Positions 1 through 11,789 of a stretch of DNA of 64,000 nucleotides are shown here, piece by piece. Numbering within the stretch: position 1 is the stretch's first letter; every line of letters begins with the position of its first letter. A program made the position numbers and the translations under genes. The notes beneath the pieces are model-generated. The model was not told the DNA's origin, searched no databases, and was given only the letters and a program-made list of their open reading frames with translations. The DNA comes from Brienomyrus brachyistius (taxonomy: Eukaryota; Chordata; Actinopteri; Osteoglossiformes; Mormyridae). Where the stretch lies: contig NC_064542.1 in NCBI RefSeq assembly GCF_023856365.1, positions 19,630,863 to 19,694,862 of the forward strand. Direction: 5' to 3'.

Positions 1-369
1 AAGTCGGTAAGGTCAGAGTTCCCACTTTTCGCCAGTGTTTTATAATCATTATTATTAATCATTATTTATCATAATCATGATATATAACTGTATACCTGAG
101 AGACATTATCTGTAATCTAAAAGAAATTACCTAGAACAGAGAACAACTGCTCACCTTCAGTGATAATTAGCAGTATTTTTTTCATCCTTGAATTTCTTAC
201 TGAACCCTCAGACTTCATGGAGATCCTACAGTGGTTGCCCTATCTTTGCTTAAGTTAATCCGAAGGTGAAGGAGAGGACAGGGCGTGGAGGTTTCTGGGC
301 TCTGCTACCATCTCTCTGTCTCTCCAATGTGTGCTTGCTACAAAATAAAAACTGAAGTGCTTCTTCCTG
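1..369. other. No gene recognised
   Basis: AT-rich sequence with no open frame, splice-phased exon or repeat head that I can name. The short minus-strand frames here have no recognisable protein content. Confidence 0.4.
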
Positions 370-600
370 ACCCAGACAAAGAAAGATTCTGCCCTGTGTT
401 TCACTGAGACCTGGCTCTCGGTCTTTATACTGACTATATACAGACAGACAGTGTAGCCCAGCAAATCCAAGGGAGGAGCAATTTTCTATGTAAACGATGC
501 AACAACACCAAGGTCCTGCTGACGTCATGTTCACCTTATATGGAATCACTTTTTATTCAATGTAAACCATTATACTTTCATAGACAGTCTGTATTTACAG
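370..600 (+). mobile_element. Non-LTR retrotransposon endonuclease fragment
   Basis: A plus-strand frame from 385 reads DSALCFTETWLS, the ETW motif of the apurinic-type endonuclease of fish non-LTR elements. Further on comes a shifted KSKGGAIFYVND stretch that matches the next conserved block (K-S-x-G-G). Stops and frame changes lie between them, so it is a dead 5' piece of an ORF2. I see no reverse transcriptase next to it. The exact clade is not resolved. Confidence 0.6.
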
Positions 601-729
601 TCCCCTCTAACAATATTTTGTTTTAGTAATGTTTACTGAGTGTCACTATTAAAGTTCAGTGTCCTCTTTTCCCGATGTTCCCAGAACGTTATCCCACTCC
701 TTTAACTACTACCACAACAACGACTAATA

Positions 730-1500
730 ATTTAAAAGCAAACGATGGGTTTGGTAGAGCAGCGGGTAGCACAGTTGCTTTATACATCAAATAACACGGG
801 TTCAGTGCTTACTACATGATGTGATATTTTACTTTTGATGATAAAACATTTGAATAACATACCATTAACACTGCAGTAAGAATGTTCCCTGCCAACGTTG
901 AGAAAACCATAGCATGATGTTAGCTAAAGTTCTGGGAACGCTTCTTGTTAGCTGGATTTCACCACAGACTTGCAAGCATGAACCCTAAAACAGCTTGCAG
1001 AGCATCTTTCTAAAGTGGAGAGTGAATACTGTTGGAGTACGCCGACTCCACCGGGTCCATAGATGAGAAGAGATCACCCGGAGACGTGGATGAGTTGTCC
1101 AATAACCTTTTATTCCATCAGATCGATCTGGGAACTCTGCGACACAGAATTCGACTTCCTTACTTTTCATGTGAGTTTTATACTCCTCTATAAGTAGCCC
1201 CCGCCCCTGGCCGTACTTTTCCACTTTCTGACAATTTCGCCTTATCCGTTACACCATGTTTTTCTCCTTTGCCTAGCAACTGTCACCACAGCCTGCGTCA
1301 ATAGATTAACTTTGGTACGCACAGAGCCTCACTATATGTGCTTGGTCCCCGGCAGATATCGCTTTTTTGAGGTAATGCAAGCCTGATGAAGGAAACGCTC
1401 AGGTACAAATAACGCTTCCTGTCTGGGTGGGAGGCCCTCCAAAAGATTTCGTTTTCTAATTTCAGTACTTTCAGTTATGATAGAAATGAGTAATGACATA
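730..1500. other. Intergenic, no gene seen
   Basis: There is a weak tRNA-SINE-like patch near 755-810 (ttggtagagcagcgggtagc, then gggttcagtgc as a poor B box). The rest is not recognised. The minus frame at 985-1224 has no family resemblance I can see. Confidence 0.3.
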
Positions 1501-1559
1501 CACGCTAAGTTCTGTTTTTCTGTCTACTGTTTCCTGATGTCATGTCCTGTCCTGCCTGT

Positions 1560-1634
1560 CCTTTTTTTTTTTTTTTTTTGCGTTAACACGCAAATTTCCC
1601 CACTGTGGGATCAATAAAGTACTATCCTATCCTA
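1560..1634 (+). repeat. LINE-type 3' tail with TATCC/ATCCT repeats
   Basis: A T-run (1561-1579) is followed by a segment ending gtgggatcaataaagtac and short atcct units. This 'fixed 3' end plus short tandem target repeats' layout is common to many fish LINE/SINE tails. The body of the element is missing. An LTR-like element is inserted directly after it. Confidence 0.45.
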
Positions 1635-1927
1635 CGTGATGCCCGGCCCGTCCGCTCCTCGTGTGTGCCACGCCCCCTGATTACACACGTGTGCTTCCCT
1701 GATCGTCTCCAGCTTTGTCCATTTACTTTGGTCCTGTCTTATTTAAGTCCACGTCTTGCCTAATGCCTTTGTCTGTCATTGATGTTAGTTCGCGTCAGAT
1801 GTTTCCTGCTTTCCGGTCCCCCGCTTCCCTTATTAAAATCCCAGTTTACCCCGTACTTCGCCCGTCTGCCTGCTTCCTGTCGGCTCGCCTGTCCGTTCGC
1901 CTTACCGGCGTTCAGCGTCGCGTGACA
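1634..1927. mobile_element. Solo LTR-like insertion, 294 bp, with 9-bp flanking direct repeats
   Basis: The segment is flanked by the identical 9-mer tcctatcct at 1625-1633 and 1928-1936. It ends in gcgtgaca and begins with a degenerate partner of that end, so it looks like a terminal-repeat unit of an LTR retrotransposon. A diverged relative lies at 6505-6765 and shares gtgtgccacgccccct. Caution: the left flank is itself an atcct repeat, so the target duplication could partly be chance. No internal coding region is present. Confidence 0.5.
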
Positions 1928-1936
1928 TCCTATCCT

Positions 1937-2240
1937 TTCTGTCTCTTCCCTGCTGTGGTCCTAACAAGCCATGCCTGGAGACTCCTGTTGATCACACCCA
2001 ACTGTCTCCTGTCTGTTCCCTTGTTACTCCAGTATTTGAGTGCTTCCCCAGCTAGTGATCCCCAGTTCTGTCACTGAAGTCATGCGGCACAGTCATTTGT
2101 TCCCTAGCCTCCCTTTTGATCCCATTTGGTTCCATTTCTTTAGTAAACCTTCCTTTGTTTGCCACCAATGCCTGCTCCTGCATCCTCCATATTTGCCTGC
2201 ACATGTAGATACCCCATACAAAGAAATGGAGATGTTTTAT
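1937..2240. repeat. LTR-like C/T-rich repeat sequence
   Basis: The pyrimidine-rich composition and phrases such as agttctgtcactgaagtc recall the neighbouring LTR-like unit (compare cattgatgttagttcgcgtc at 1778-1797). It may be a second, more decayed terminal-repeat copy. The plus-strand open frames across it are compositional and are not called as genes. Confidence 0.3.
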
Positions 2241-2350
2241 TAATCCTTTTTTTTCACAGAAACTGTCAGGGGCTAAATCAAGATTATTATGCTTTTACAT
2301 GAGAACATGGAAAATGTGAATGATAATCTGTTTTGTGCACCAGATTTTAA

Positions 2351-2490
<140 letters not shown>

Positions 2491-2662
2491 GGTGCCTGCG
2501 GTTCACGAATGCTGTGGTCTACAATGCAAGGTTGTTCGACAAGATTCCTTTTTTTATATTAGTGCTACACCAGCGCGAAATAGTTTCGGCGCCAATTTAC
2601 TTTCCGAGAGAAGAATGCAACCGGTTACTAAAATAGATTTCTATTCCGTTAGAAAAAAAAAC

Positions 2663-2972
2663 TGTGCAGTATTGTCAATAAGGGAACAGTTTTATGTGTG
2701 CAGGTATGTCATTTTATGTTATTTTACGGATATTTTATGTATGTATTTCGAATATATATATATATTTGTGCCCCGCGACCCAATAGGATAAGCGGTTTGG
2801 AAAATGGATGGATATATATTTGTTAATGTGTGATATTTTCTGTACATATGTTTGATTATGAGAAGAAAAAGAAAAACTATACGATCATTGAGCAGAAGTA
2901 AAAATCTCTTGCTAGAGAAAGAAAAAGTGTGTGCAGTATTATCAATAAGGGGACAGTTTTATGTGTGCAGAA
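2663..2972 (+). repeat. Duplicated ~40-bp segment around a SINE tail scrap
   Basis: A segment at 2663-2702 starting gtgcagtattgtcaataagg recurs at about 2933-2972 with few changes. Between the two copies, at 2768-2811, lies a V-SINE 3' end scrap (gacccaataggataagcgg, then aatggatgga). The arrangement could come from an insertion into one copy or from a local duplication. Confidence 0.5.
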
Positions 2973-4560
2973 CACGAGACACGGACCTCATAAGCAAATA
3001 GGGGTGAAGCCGTTGTTATGTCGAAAAAGGCATCCCTGCCGTAGAATGCATGCCTGTCTCGGGAGCGCGCACCGCTGAAAACAGCGAAACGAAAGCTCTT
3101 TTTTGTAATGCGTAGAAATGATCGTTCCTGTTTACTTAAACTCATAAAACTCACGTAACACATCACATGACGTTGTATTTTGTTAAAATACAGATATATA
3201 ACACAAAACAAATAAAATAGATCGATGTATAATTGTATAAAAGCCATGGCTAGCGAATCTGGATACGATGCGTTTTGCAGTCCTGTTATTGGCAGAGGTA
3301 TTGCCTCTTGAGTAAAACCAGGTGATAATGTGGAGAGTGGAGTCCGACAGCGGGATCGTGAGGGATTTTCACACGTTGTCTGATAGGGTGAGAGGAAGAG
3401 GGCGTGGCTTAGGTCCAGATTGGTCTCCTATGAGAGAAGTTTTAAGGGATCGCCAGCAGGCTTCCTCTCCCATAAATTACAATATTTCTATTAATAGTTT
3501 AACTGATATAATTGGTCGATTAGGAGTACACATTGGTGACTATTGCAGCAAGACTGATGTCATCCATGCATAGGGATGTAAATACTGACAGTGATAATGC
3601 GACATCCTCCAATGTTCCTGTATTAAAATGGATGAGAGAGGGATATAGGGCTCTCGAAGGAACAAACAGGCACTCTTAGGTTCACTCAAAAACACTTAAA
3701 TACAAGTAATAAAAGATAACCTCGCATTAAAATCAATATCAATATATCAATTAAAAGCAATGCAAAAGAACCTTGTACCACAAGAGATATGTTATGGCAT
3801 ATATCATACGAAGCTATATATAGAAAAGAAACAATAAAATATAGAAAATGCGAATTATTATCATGAGTGGTGATAATTAATCCCCATGATCAATTAACCG
3901 CAAAAGCAGCTGCAAAACTATTTACACTTGGGCGTGCCATCATCACCCACCTTCACACACGGACTGGGGAGCCCCATTCAGTCCTGGCAGGAGACCAACA
4001 CGTGAGTCCCGAGAAAGTGCCGGGCGATGCGCACTCTATCCCACGGCTGAGCTCCGGTCAGTACTGAGTTTTCCCCCATCCTTTATACTAAATTGGGTGC
4101 TGCCTGTGGGCAGTGGACGAGCTGGCCAGGCTCACCCCTTCCCCCCAGGCAATGCGTTATCCAATTCCCCCTTTTGTCCGAGTGATGCTGCTTGCGATAA
4201 CATAGTACAATAGGCATCCTTGCGCCAGGTGTCTTTCCGCAATGCCTCCCCGTTCCCCCTGAAGGCAATATAAGGTGCTGTATAACGGCCCTCCCCTGTC
4301 TCCCGAAACCAAGATAAACATTCTGCATGCTGATCTAATGGACCAAATAAGCATCCAGTTTTCTTTGTATGAGACACAAGGTATTTATGACAAAACAGGT
4401 TTTACAGGTGATCGGTAAAAAAAAATAACATGTTTGTACAGTCCAGTAATATTCTGGGTGAATCATGGATGATTTACCTGAATTTCAGGATGATTAGTTC
4501 ATACACGATCAGAATTAATCCACAATCACAACTTCCCAGAATATTACAGTAGAAGGATTA
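2973..4560. other. No gene recognised; probably decayed repeats
   Basis: Several open frames of 60-105 codons lie on both strands. None has splice-phased neighbours or family motifs that I can recognise. GC-rich patches (3000-3080, 3330-3450, 3950-4330) alternate with AT-rich ones, as in nested old insertions. The plus frame at 3322-3573 ends with a coherent hydrophobic stretch (SINSLTDIIGRLGVHIG), but I cannot assign it. Confidence 0.35.
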
Positions 4561-4799
4561 ATTCCATGCCACACGGGCGACGTAGTCGTCCACGAATTCA
4601 TCCTAATATAGTCCCGGTGATTCAGCGGTTCACACGAGGACAGATACTCCTCAGGTAACGGTTCATGTTAAGACTGATGTTGAGCCCAGAATGTTTAGGG
4701 GCCAGCATATCAACAGTTAGCCATGATGATATCTCAGTTCCCGCGACTACGGATCGCACCACGGTCTCACCTACTGCTGCTAAGAGGGCACGAGAGGCT

Positions 4800-6370
4800 G
4801 CAAACTCCGCCAATGCTAACGACACCATTACCTATTTGGTCAGTTCGGATCCGGCATGTTGGAATGAAGTTCATGAAGTTATGAGGATATACCGGATGCA
4901 GTTTCTGACTCAGAAAGACAGCACACACAGCAAGAAGTACTTCTCTAAAACGCTTTTTAAAAGGGAAATTGCAATTGGTGAATTGGTGCAACAAGAATGG
5001 ATTCTTTACTCTCCTTCAAAAGGTTAAGTGTTTTGTTTAGTGTGAAAATTCAGTATGCACTCATGTCAGGCTATAGGGACTGGAAAAATGCAGCTGTACA
5101 TTTGGCTGATCATCAAGGATCGGAGAGCCACAGAAAGGTTATGATAGCATATGTTAGGGGGTGTGCTGATGCTGGGGGCATAGATTCAGAATTGAAGAAA
5201 CAGATTGACAGTGAATGTGGATACTAGACTGAGGTTTTAAAGAGGGTGGTTGCAGTGGTAATGTATTTAGCAAAGTGAGGACTACAGTAACATTCAAGGG
5301 ACACGGTTAAATCTTTGTGAGACCTGATAATGGTAATTTTATGGGGGTGCTGCAAGTTATCAGTGAATTCTATCCATTCTGAAGGCCCATAATGAAAAAA
5401 TATGGCAATGTTGGCAAGGGAACACCATCATACCTCAAAAACATGCTTAGAATTTACTGAACTGATGGGAGAGCAGGTCCTGACAGAAATAATCAGATCA
5501 AAAGTATTTTTCAATCAGTATTGATTCCACACCTGACTATACACACAGGTTATATTCATCATGTGTATGTTGTATCAACGCATGTGATATGCGTTTTGTG
5601 AAAGTTATGCTAATTCAGAATCGTTCAGAAGTCTCATTTTTCCAGGCTGTTCTCGATGAGTCACAGAACATGCACAATGATATTAATAACTGCGGATGCC
5701 AATGTTATGCAATGCTGGGAACATAGCAGATTCATTGGCTTACAGGCACACATTAAATAGATTAACCCTTTGGTCGAATGGGTATCGAGTGTGGCACACA
5801 TTCTTAACTTAGTGGAGCTTAACAGTGTTAACTGCTGTCTTGAGACAGCAGACGATTACGTTGGTAGATGATTACAGAGGGTTTAGAGCCTAATGACATT
5901 TATAGAATAGAGACTGTCTGATATTAGATGGTCGGCACATGCACTAGCAATGAAAATACTACACCAAAACTGAAAATTCAAGAGTTGCTGCTAAAATTGA
6001 AAGAAGTTTCCAACCAAAATCCATTGACTCGGAATGAAGCTAGAACACTAAGTAAAAAGACTGAAAAAATATAGAAAATGCTTTAACAACATGCTGTAAT
6101 GTTTTCATAACACTAGCACTGCTCTACAGCCAGTGAAACAGGATTTATGTAATGCTGGTAATTCGGTTAGCTGAAGGGCTATGTGGCCAGCCTATGGGAT
6201 GATTTTGAAAAAGCTGAGCGTGATGCAATAAACATGTCACCAACTGAGTCCCAAAACTACAAAGTGGACACACAGAGGCACAGAAAAAGGAAAAAAAAAC
6301 AAGCAGATGAATTGATTGAATTGGAGTGTGAGCGATTAGGCCAAGACTAATCAGATCGGAGAATTAGATC
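4800..6370 (+). pseudogene. hAT-type transposase relic with TTF/ZMYM-like zinc finger
   Basis: Three separated plus-strand blocks match one protein in order. Around 4845-5025 is a linker frame. At about 5060-5225 is DWKNAAVHLADHQGSESHRK, the W-K and H-x-x-S-x-x-H-R pattern of the TTF-type finger found in ZMYM1/5-like hAT transposases. Around 5720-5870 is a frame with INPLVEWVSSVAHILNLVGV and then NCCLETAD, the conserved hAT core block. Frameshifts and stops lie between them, so it is dead. It could be a domesticated-gene fragment, but no intact frame supports that. Confidence 0.65.
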
Positions 6371-6504
6371 GGAGGTATCACTCCTACAAAAACATTCAGC
6401 AAACTTTTGGATGGATGGATAATATTTCATTATTGCCCGTAACCAATGCCAGCAGGGAACTCTTTTTCAAAACTGAGGGAGCCCCACAGAAAAGGTAGCC
6501 TAGG

Positions 6505-6765
6505 TGTCATGACCTGCTCATCCGATCTTCGTGTGTGCCACGCCCCCTCATTAACCACATGTGCTGCCCCGATTGTGACAGCCTGTTTACTGTTATTTTC
6601 CGCTTGTCTTGTGTATTTCAGTCCGCTTTCAAGTCAGTTTCCCCAGATCTGTCATTAACGTTCGTCCTGTGCTGCTCTCCGTTTGCCCATATTCACGGCT
6701 CCCTTCGTCTGCCTCCCTGCTCGTTCACTCGCGCATCGGACACGACAGTAGGGACCCGTGACTAC
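6505..6765. mobile_element. LTR-like fragment, relative of 1634-1927
   Basis: It begins tgtcatgacctg and contains gtgtgccacgccccct followed by attaaccacatgtgct, closely matching the unit at 1634-1927. The right edge is soft: cacgaca at about 6741-6747 or cgtgact at about 6757. No clear target duplication is visible. Confidence 0.45.
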
Positions 6766-7224
6766 CTCAATCCGCCTCTGACCTGGCCGATAACAGACGG
6801 CACACCTATTACCCAACCCTCCTCCTGTCAAACGGAATATGAGGCATTTTCTGACTTCTTTAAACATACACAACTGAACTCAAAACAAAACATTTTTCAA
6901 TTTTCCCTTTACAATTGATCTAATCAAATTGGTGAAAACGGCCCAATTTTACATTTTTGATGCTTTCCATCTAAAATCGGAAAACAAAGTATACTCACGT
7001 ACACAGGCCAATTTTGGGTGCAAATTTATTACAATGGGAAGCTACAAAATCCATTTTGACCAATAAGATTAAAGCAACTGATAATTATGCCTAATCATTA
7101 TACATAAGATCATTTATATGTTCTATAATCTTTGCAATTTGTGCGAAGTAAATAGAAATGATGGTTTGCTGTGCAAAAGTGACATTATGGTGTTGGAATT
7201 ACACTAGCTATATATATGAAGCTA

Positions 7225-8284
7225 TACAGTGCTACAAGAAAGTATTCACACACCTTCACTTTTTCCACATTTTGTTACGTTACAGACTTAGAAATAAAAT
7301 AGTTTTTTAGTATAGTTTTCTTGGTCCATAAGGGCAATGACATTTTATTACATTTCTAAAAAAACATTTAAACATAATAGGTACATAAGTATTCACACCC
7401 TTTGCTATGACACTCAAAATTGAGCTCAGGTGCATCTGATTTCCACTGATCATCCTTGAGATGCTTCTACAACTTGACTGGAGTCCATCTGCGGTAGATT
7501 CAGTTGATTGGACATCATTTGGAATGGCACACACTTGTCTACATAAGGTCTCACAGTTGACAGTGCATATCAGAGCAGAAACCAAGCAATGAAGTCCAGG
7601 GAATTGTCTGTAGACCTCCAAGACAAGGATTGTGGCAAGGCACAAATCTGGGGAAGGATACAAAAAAATTTCAGCAGCATTGAAGGTCCCAAAAGGCACT
7701 GTGGTCTCCATTATTTAGAAATGGAAGAAATTTGGAACCACCAGAACCCTCCCTAGATCTGGCTGCCTGGCTGGAGAAGAAGAGCCTTGGTCAGAGAGGT
7801 GACCAAGAACCCAATGGTCACTAAGGTGGAGCTCCATTGTTTCCTTGTGGAGTTAGGAGAACCATCCAGAAGGTTAGCCATAGCTAACACACTCCACCAA
7901 TCAGGCCTTTATGGTAGAGTGGCCAGATGGAAGCCATTCCTCACTAAAAGGCACATGGCAGCCCGCTTGGAGTTTGTCAAAAAGCACATTAAGGATTCTC
8001 AGACTGAAAGAAGCAAAATCCTCTGGTCTGATGAAACCAAAATAGAACTTTTTGACCTGAACTCAAAACATCATGACTGGAGAAAAACAGGCGCTGCTCA
8101 TCACCTGGCTAACAGCACCCCTACTGTGAAGCTTGTTGGTGGCAGTATCATGCTGTGGGGATGTTCTTCTATGGCAATAACCGGGTGACTAGTCCGCATA
8201 GAGGGTAAGATGACAGCAGCCAAATATACTGGCACAAAATGTGGGAAAAGTGAAGGGGTTTGAATGCTTTCTGGTGGCACTGTA
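7225..8284 (+). mobile_element. Tc1-like transposon, internally deleted, with terminal inverted repeats
   Basis: It opens with TA-cagtgctacaagaaagtatt at 7225 and closes with the inverted counterpart ggtggcactg-TA at 8284; the inverted repeats are about 40 bp. A frame at 7787-8188 carries the typical Tc1 order: TKVELHCFLVELG, a second helix-turn-helix region, then ILWSDETKIELFDLN with the second catalytic Asp, and GGSIMLWGC. The DDE C-terminal third is deleted. At 1,060 bp it is shorter than usual full Tc1 elements and cannot encode a transposase. The earlier half (7310-7780) is out of frame. Confidence 0.85.
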
Positions 8285-8590
8285 TATGTAGGTGCTCATC
8301 ATGTTGGCCACCACATGCAAAACAGTTAATCAAGCTTTTAAAATAATTCAAAAATATATTCCATGAATTGCAGTGATATGGCATTATTGTGTTTTTGGTT
8401 CCCAAAGTACATGATTTTGTTGTCATTTTGTTCTTGTATTACTGTTTTTGTGTTATACAGTGCTGTGCGGCGTTTTTGTTTGCTGTTATACTGTGTATTG
8501 AGATCTGAAGAAGTTACATGTGCAGTGTTGAAACTGGTGTCACATGAACAAGTATCAGTTTGCAGTTTGTTGTTAATAAACAATGTTGGT
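8285..8590. other. Intergenic, unassigned
   Basis: AT/GT-rich sequence. Both strands hold open frames over 8338-8784, but there is no recognisable family and no splice context. Confidence 0.3.
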
Positions 8591-10200
8591 GTTACCAACA
8601 GCGGCGCAACAAACACCCACGGGGTAATATCGAATATTAACTCAGAAAAGGACAGTTGCTCCTGCGCTTTGCTCGGTCGCCAGTTGGGGCCGGGAGGACA
8701 TTTTCCACTTTTTTTCCCGCTCCGGCAGTAGCCTGCTGTGAGGGGGGTTTTTGTGGGTTTTTTTTTTTGGCCTCCCAAGAGCAAGTTCGCTTTACTTTAG
8801 TTAAACGTGATTCATTAGGAAGTTATCGGATAAGTAATTTGTTAATTTGGTTATTTTAAAAGTTTAATTTCTAAGGTTGTTATCTCTGACCCGATCGGAT
8901 ATTTTAAAAGTTCCGTTTTAACGCACCTCTTAATTTAGTGTTTTATTTTAGTATATTAATTAAATCAAGTAAAAGTTAAATACACTATATACATGTACTG
9001 GGCTGGGTGTAAAGGATGGGGTCATAGTGAGTTAGGTAATTATGGGGCAGCTCAGTGTTGTGTTTAGAAGATGTTTGCCCTTCTGGATGCTTGCGTCCAG
9101 TTGGACTTCGTCTGCGAGCGATGTAAGTTAGTGGACTCACTCATGGTCAAGGTTCCTGACCTCGAGAAGCAACTGACTCTCATCCGACACAACATTGAGT
9201 TAGAGGAGAGAGTTAATACACCTTCTAGGGAGACGGTGTGTATGTCACAAGCGGGGAGGGGGGAGAATGATGAACAGGTAGGTCGAGAGAGCTGGGTGAA
9301 CGTAGATCATAGACGTAGAAAAGGGCATACACAATTTACAGAGGCAGCGTCACCTGACATGGCTGTGTCTAACCGCTTTCAGGTGCTTCCAGCTTTAGAG
9401 CTGGAAGAGACTGAGGAGGCAGGAGGGTCCTTGGGCTCTGAGGAGCCCCCTCCCCCCAGGAAGAGGGAGGTTGTGGTAGTAGGGGATTCAGTTATTAGAG
9501 GTGTAGGCAGTTGTGTGCACCCGTGATAGAGGGTCCTGTACGGTGTCTTGTGGTCAGTGGTCATGGTGCATGTTGGCACCAATGACATAGGAAAGGGCAG
9601 GAGGGCTGTTCTGCAGGATAATTTTATCGTCGCGGATAAGCTTAGAAGCAGAATGTCCACGGTGGTGTTCAGTGGAATACTTCCTGTGCCACGTGCAAGT
9701 CAGGCAAAGTTAGCTGAGATTAAACGCGTGGCTAAAAGGGTGGTGTAGGAAAGAGGGGTTTAGGGTTATGGGGCATTGGAGGACCTTCTGGAACAGGAGG
9801 GACCTGTTCAAGCCGGATGGGTTGCATCAGAACCAGAGGGGAACCAGTGTATTGAGGAGGCGTATGTGTAGAGTAGTTGAGGAATGTTTAAACTGGGGAT
9901 TGGGGGGCAGGGTGGTTAGTTATGAAAATATGTGGGGAGAGACGGAAAGCCCCAATTAATATTAAAAGTGGGCACTATAAAAGGCCTACCTTTGCGGTCT
10001 ATACTTAAACGCTAGGAGTATTAGAAACAAAATTCATGATTTAGAGGTTTTAATTTCATCTAACTCTTTCATTATAGGAATAACTGAAACATGGACGAGT
10101 GACAATGATGGAAAAGAATATTATATGGATGGTTACACGTTGTTCTATAGAGACCAGATAGGCAAGAAGGGAGGTGGTGTAGCAGTATACATATGTTAAA
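8590..10200 (+). mobile_element. CR1-like non-LTR element, 5' part: esterase ORF1 and start of ORF2
   Basis: ORF1 starts about 9071 (MFALLDACVQLDFVCERCK, then a coiled stretch) and leads into an SGNH-esterase domain: VVVVGDSVIRGVG (9470-9510, GDS nucleophile block), VMVHVGTNDIGKG (about 9562-9600) and LFKPDGLHQNQRG (about 9796-9834, the D-G-L-H block). A frameshift after about 9520 and a stop at about 9747 break it. From about 10,005 an ORF2 start is visible (NARSIRNKIHDLEVLISS, GITETW, KKGGGVAVYIC), the N-terminal endonuclease. It stops at about 10,200, so reverse transcriptase is absent. CR1 is inferred from the esterase plus endonuclease order; an L2-related element is possible. Confidence 0.75.
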
Positions 10201-10289
10201 GCAAGTATATCATTTTAAAAGGTTAATTGACCATTAGAAACCCCTTTTGTAATTATGTTAGCACAGATGAAAATTATTGTGCTGATTAA

Positions 10290-11000
10290 AACCTTCTTTG
10301 GACTATTTGAGTATCTGGAGCATCGGCAATTATGGGTTCGATTGCAAGCACAAAATGGTCAGAAACAAAGACCTTTCTTCTGAAACTCATCAGTCTATTC
10401 TGGTTCTGAGAAATGAAAGCTATTCAATGCAAGATATTACCAGGAAACTGAGGATCTTGTATAATGCTGTGTACTACTCCCTTCATACAGCAGCACAAAC
10501 TGCTTCTAACCACAAAGGAAAGTGGTGCACAACGCCCCAGTGCACAAGAGGAAGAGGATATTATATATAAAAAGTGTCGTTCGAGAAACTGACACCTCAT
10601 CAACTTCACTGACAGCTTCATTAAATAGCACCAGCAAAAGACCAGCCTCAACATCAATAGTGAAGAGCCAAATCCGGGATGCTGGTCTTCTAGGCGTAAT
10701 TTCAAAAGAAAAGCCTTATCTCGGAATGGCCAATTAAAAAAGACTGAGATGGGCAAGTGAACACAGACACTGGACAGTGGAAGATTGGAAAAGAAGGGCT
10801 ATGGATTGACGGATCTAAGTTTGAGGTGTTTGGATCACAAAGAACAACGTTTGTGAGACGAAGATCAAATGGAAAAATGCTGGAGGAGTGTTTGACATCA
10901 GTCAAGCATGGTGGAAGCAACGTGATCAGGTTTGCCCCTAGGAAACACTGGGCCCAGCTCAGTTAAGCCAGAAATGCCGACAGATGCCATGCTTCCCCAG
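10290..11000 (+). mobile_element. Tc1-like transposase relic
   Basis: The N-terminal helix-turn-helix is readable (MVRNKDLSSETHQSILVLRN, then MQDITRKL). After many stops there is a C-terminal part at 10757-10966 (WIDGSKFEVFGSQRTTFVRR, then VKHGGSNVI). The order matches a Tc1 transposase and all of it is broken. It is a different Tc1 family from the copy at 7225-8284. Confidence 0.65.
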
Positions 11001-11339
11001 TATCAAAACTCTTGGGACTTTCTTATTTTGACAATTTTTTTAGAGCTGTTTGCACTATTTTAATTAACATGCATATGACTTTTGAGTTATTTATGACTAT
11101 TTTTATACAATTTGATATTTCGTTGACTACTAAATAGTATTACTGTAACAATAAAATGAAGTTACACTGCTTACGTTTTAAGCTTTAATTGTCATTTGAA
11201 GAGTTTGTTTTCACCTGTAAATGCATTAATGGTGGTGTTTTGAAAAAAAAAATTCGATTTATACATTTGATTGTGATTGTGTTTCAGTATACATTTCATT
11301 AGAAATGTTATGTATTGTAGTAATTCAGTATTATAATAT

Positions 11340-11765
11340 GGGGTCCTGGGTTCCCCCAAATGCATTACAATAACCGGCCTCATGTGGCGAGAGTTTGCGG
11401 GTAGTTCCTGGAGGATGAAGGAACTGGTACCATTGACTGGCCTCCATGCTTAACTAAATCCAATAAAACACCTCTGGGACATTATATTTCGATCCATCTG
11501 ACATCACCAGGTTGCACCTCACTGTCCAGTAGCTTATTAGGACCATGCCTCGACATTGTCAGGCATCCATACAAGCACATGGCGGTCAGACAAACTATTG
11601 AGTACGATTATGAGTTGCTGCAATGAAATTTCAGCAAAATGGACTAGCCTGCCACATAATTTCTTCACTTTGATTTTCGTGGTGTCTTTGAATTCAGCCC
11701 TCTGTAGGTTGACAATTTTCATTTCCATCAAACGATGTGGCATTCTTTGCTTCCTAACACATTAC
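11340..11765 (+). mobile_element. Tc1 transposase 3' fragment plus 3' end
   Basis: A segment beginning ggaactggtaccattgactg continues through the usual fish Tc1 C-terminal coding phrase (cacctctgggacattat) and on to the common non-coding end around ctacctgc-like and acacattaccca motifs. It is heavily mutated, with the front two-thirds absent. Confidence 0.55.
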
Positions 11766-11789
11766 CCAACCCATACAAGTATAGATAGA

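Noticed and set aside
1715..2243. Two plus-strand frames (120 and 67 codons)
   Set aside because: They lie in pyrimidine-rich LTR-like repeats; codon content reflects composition only.
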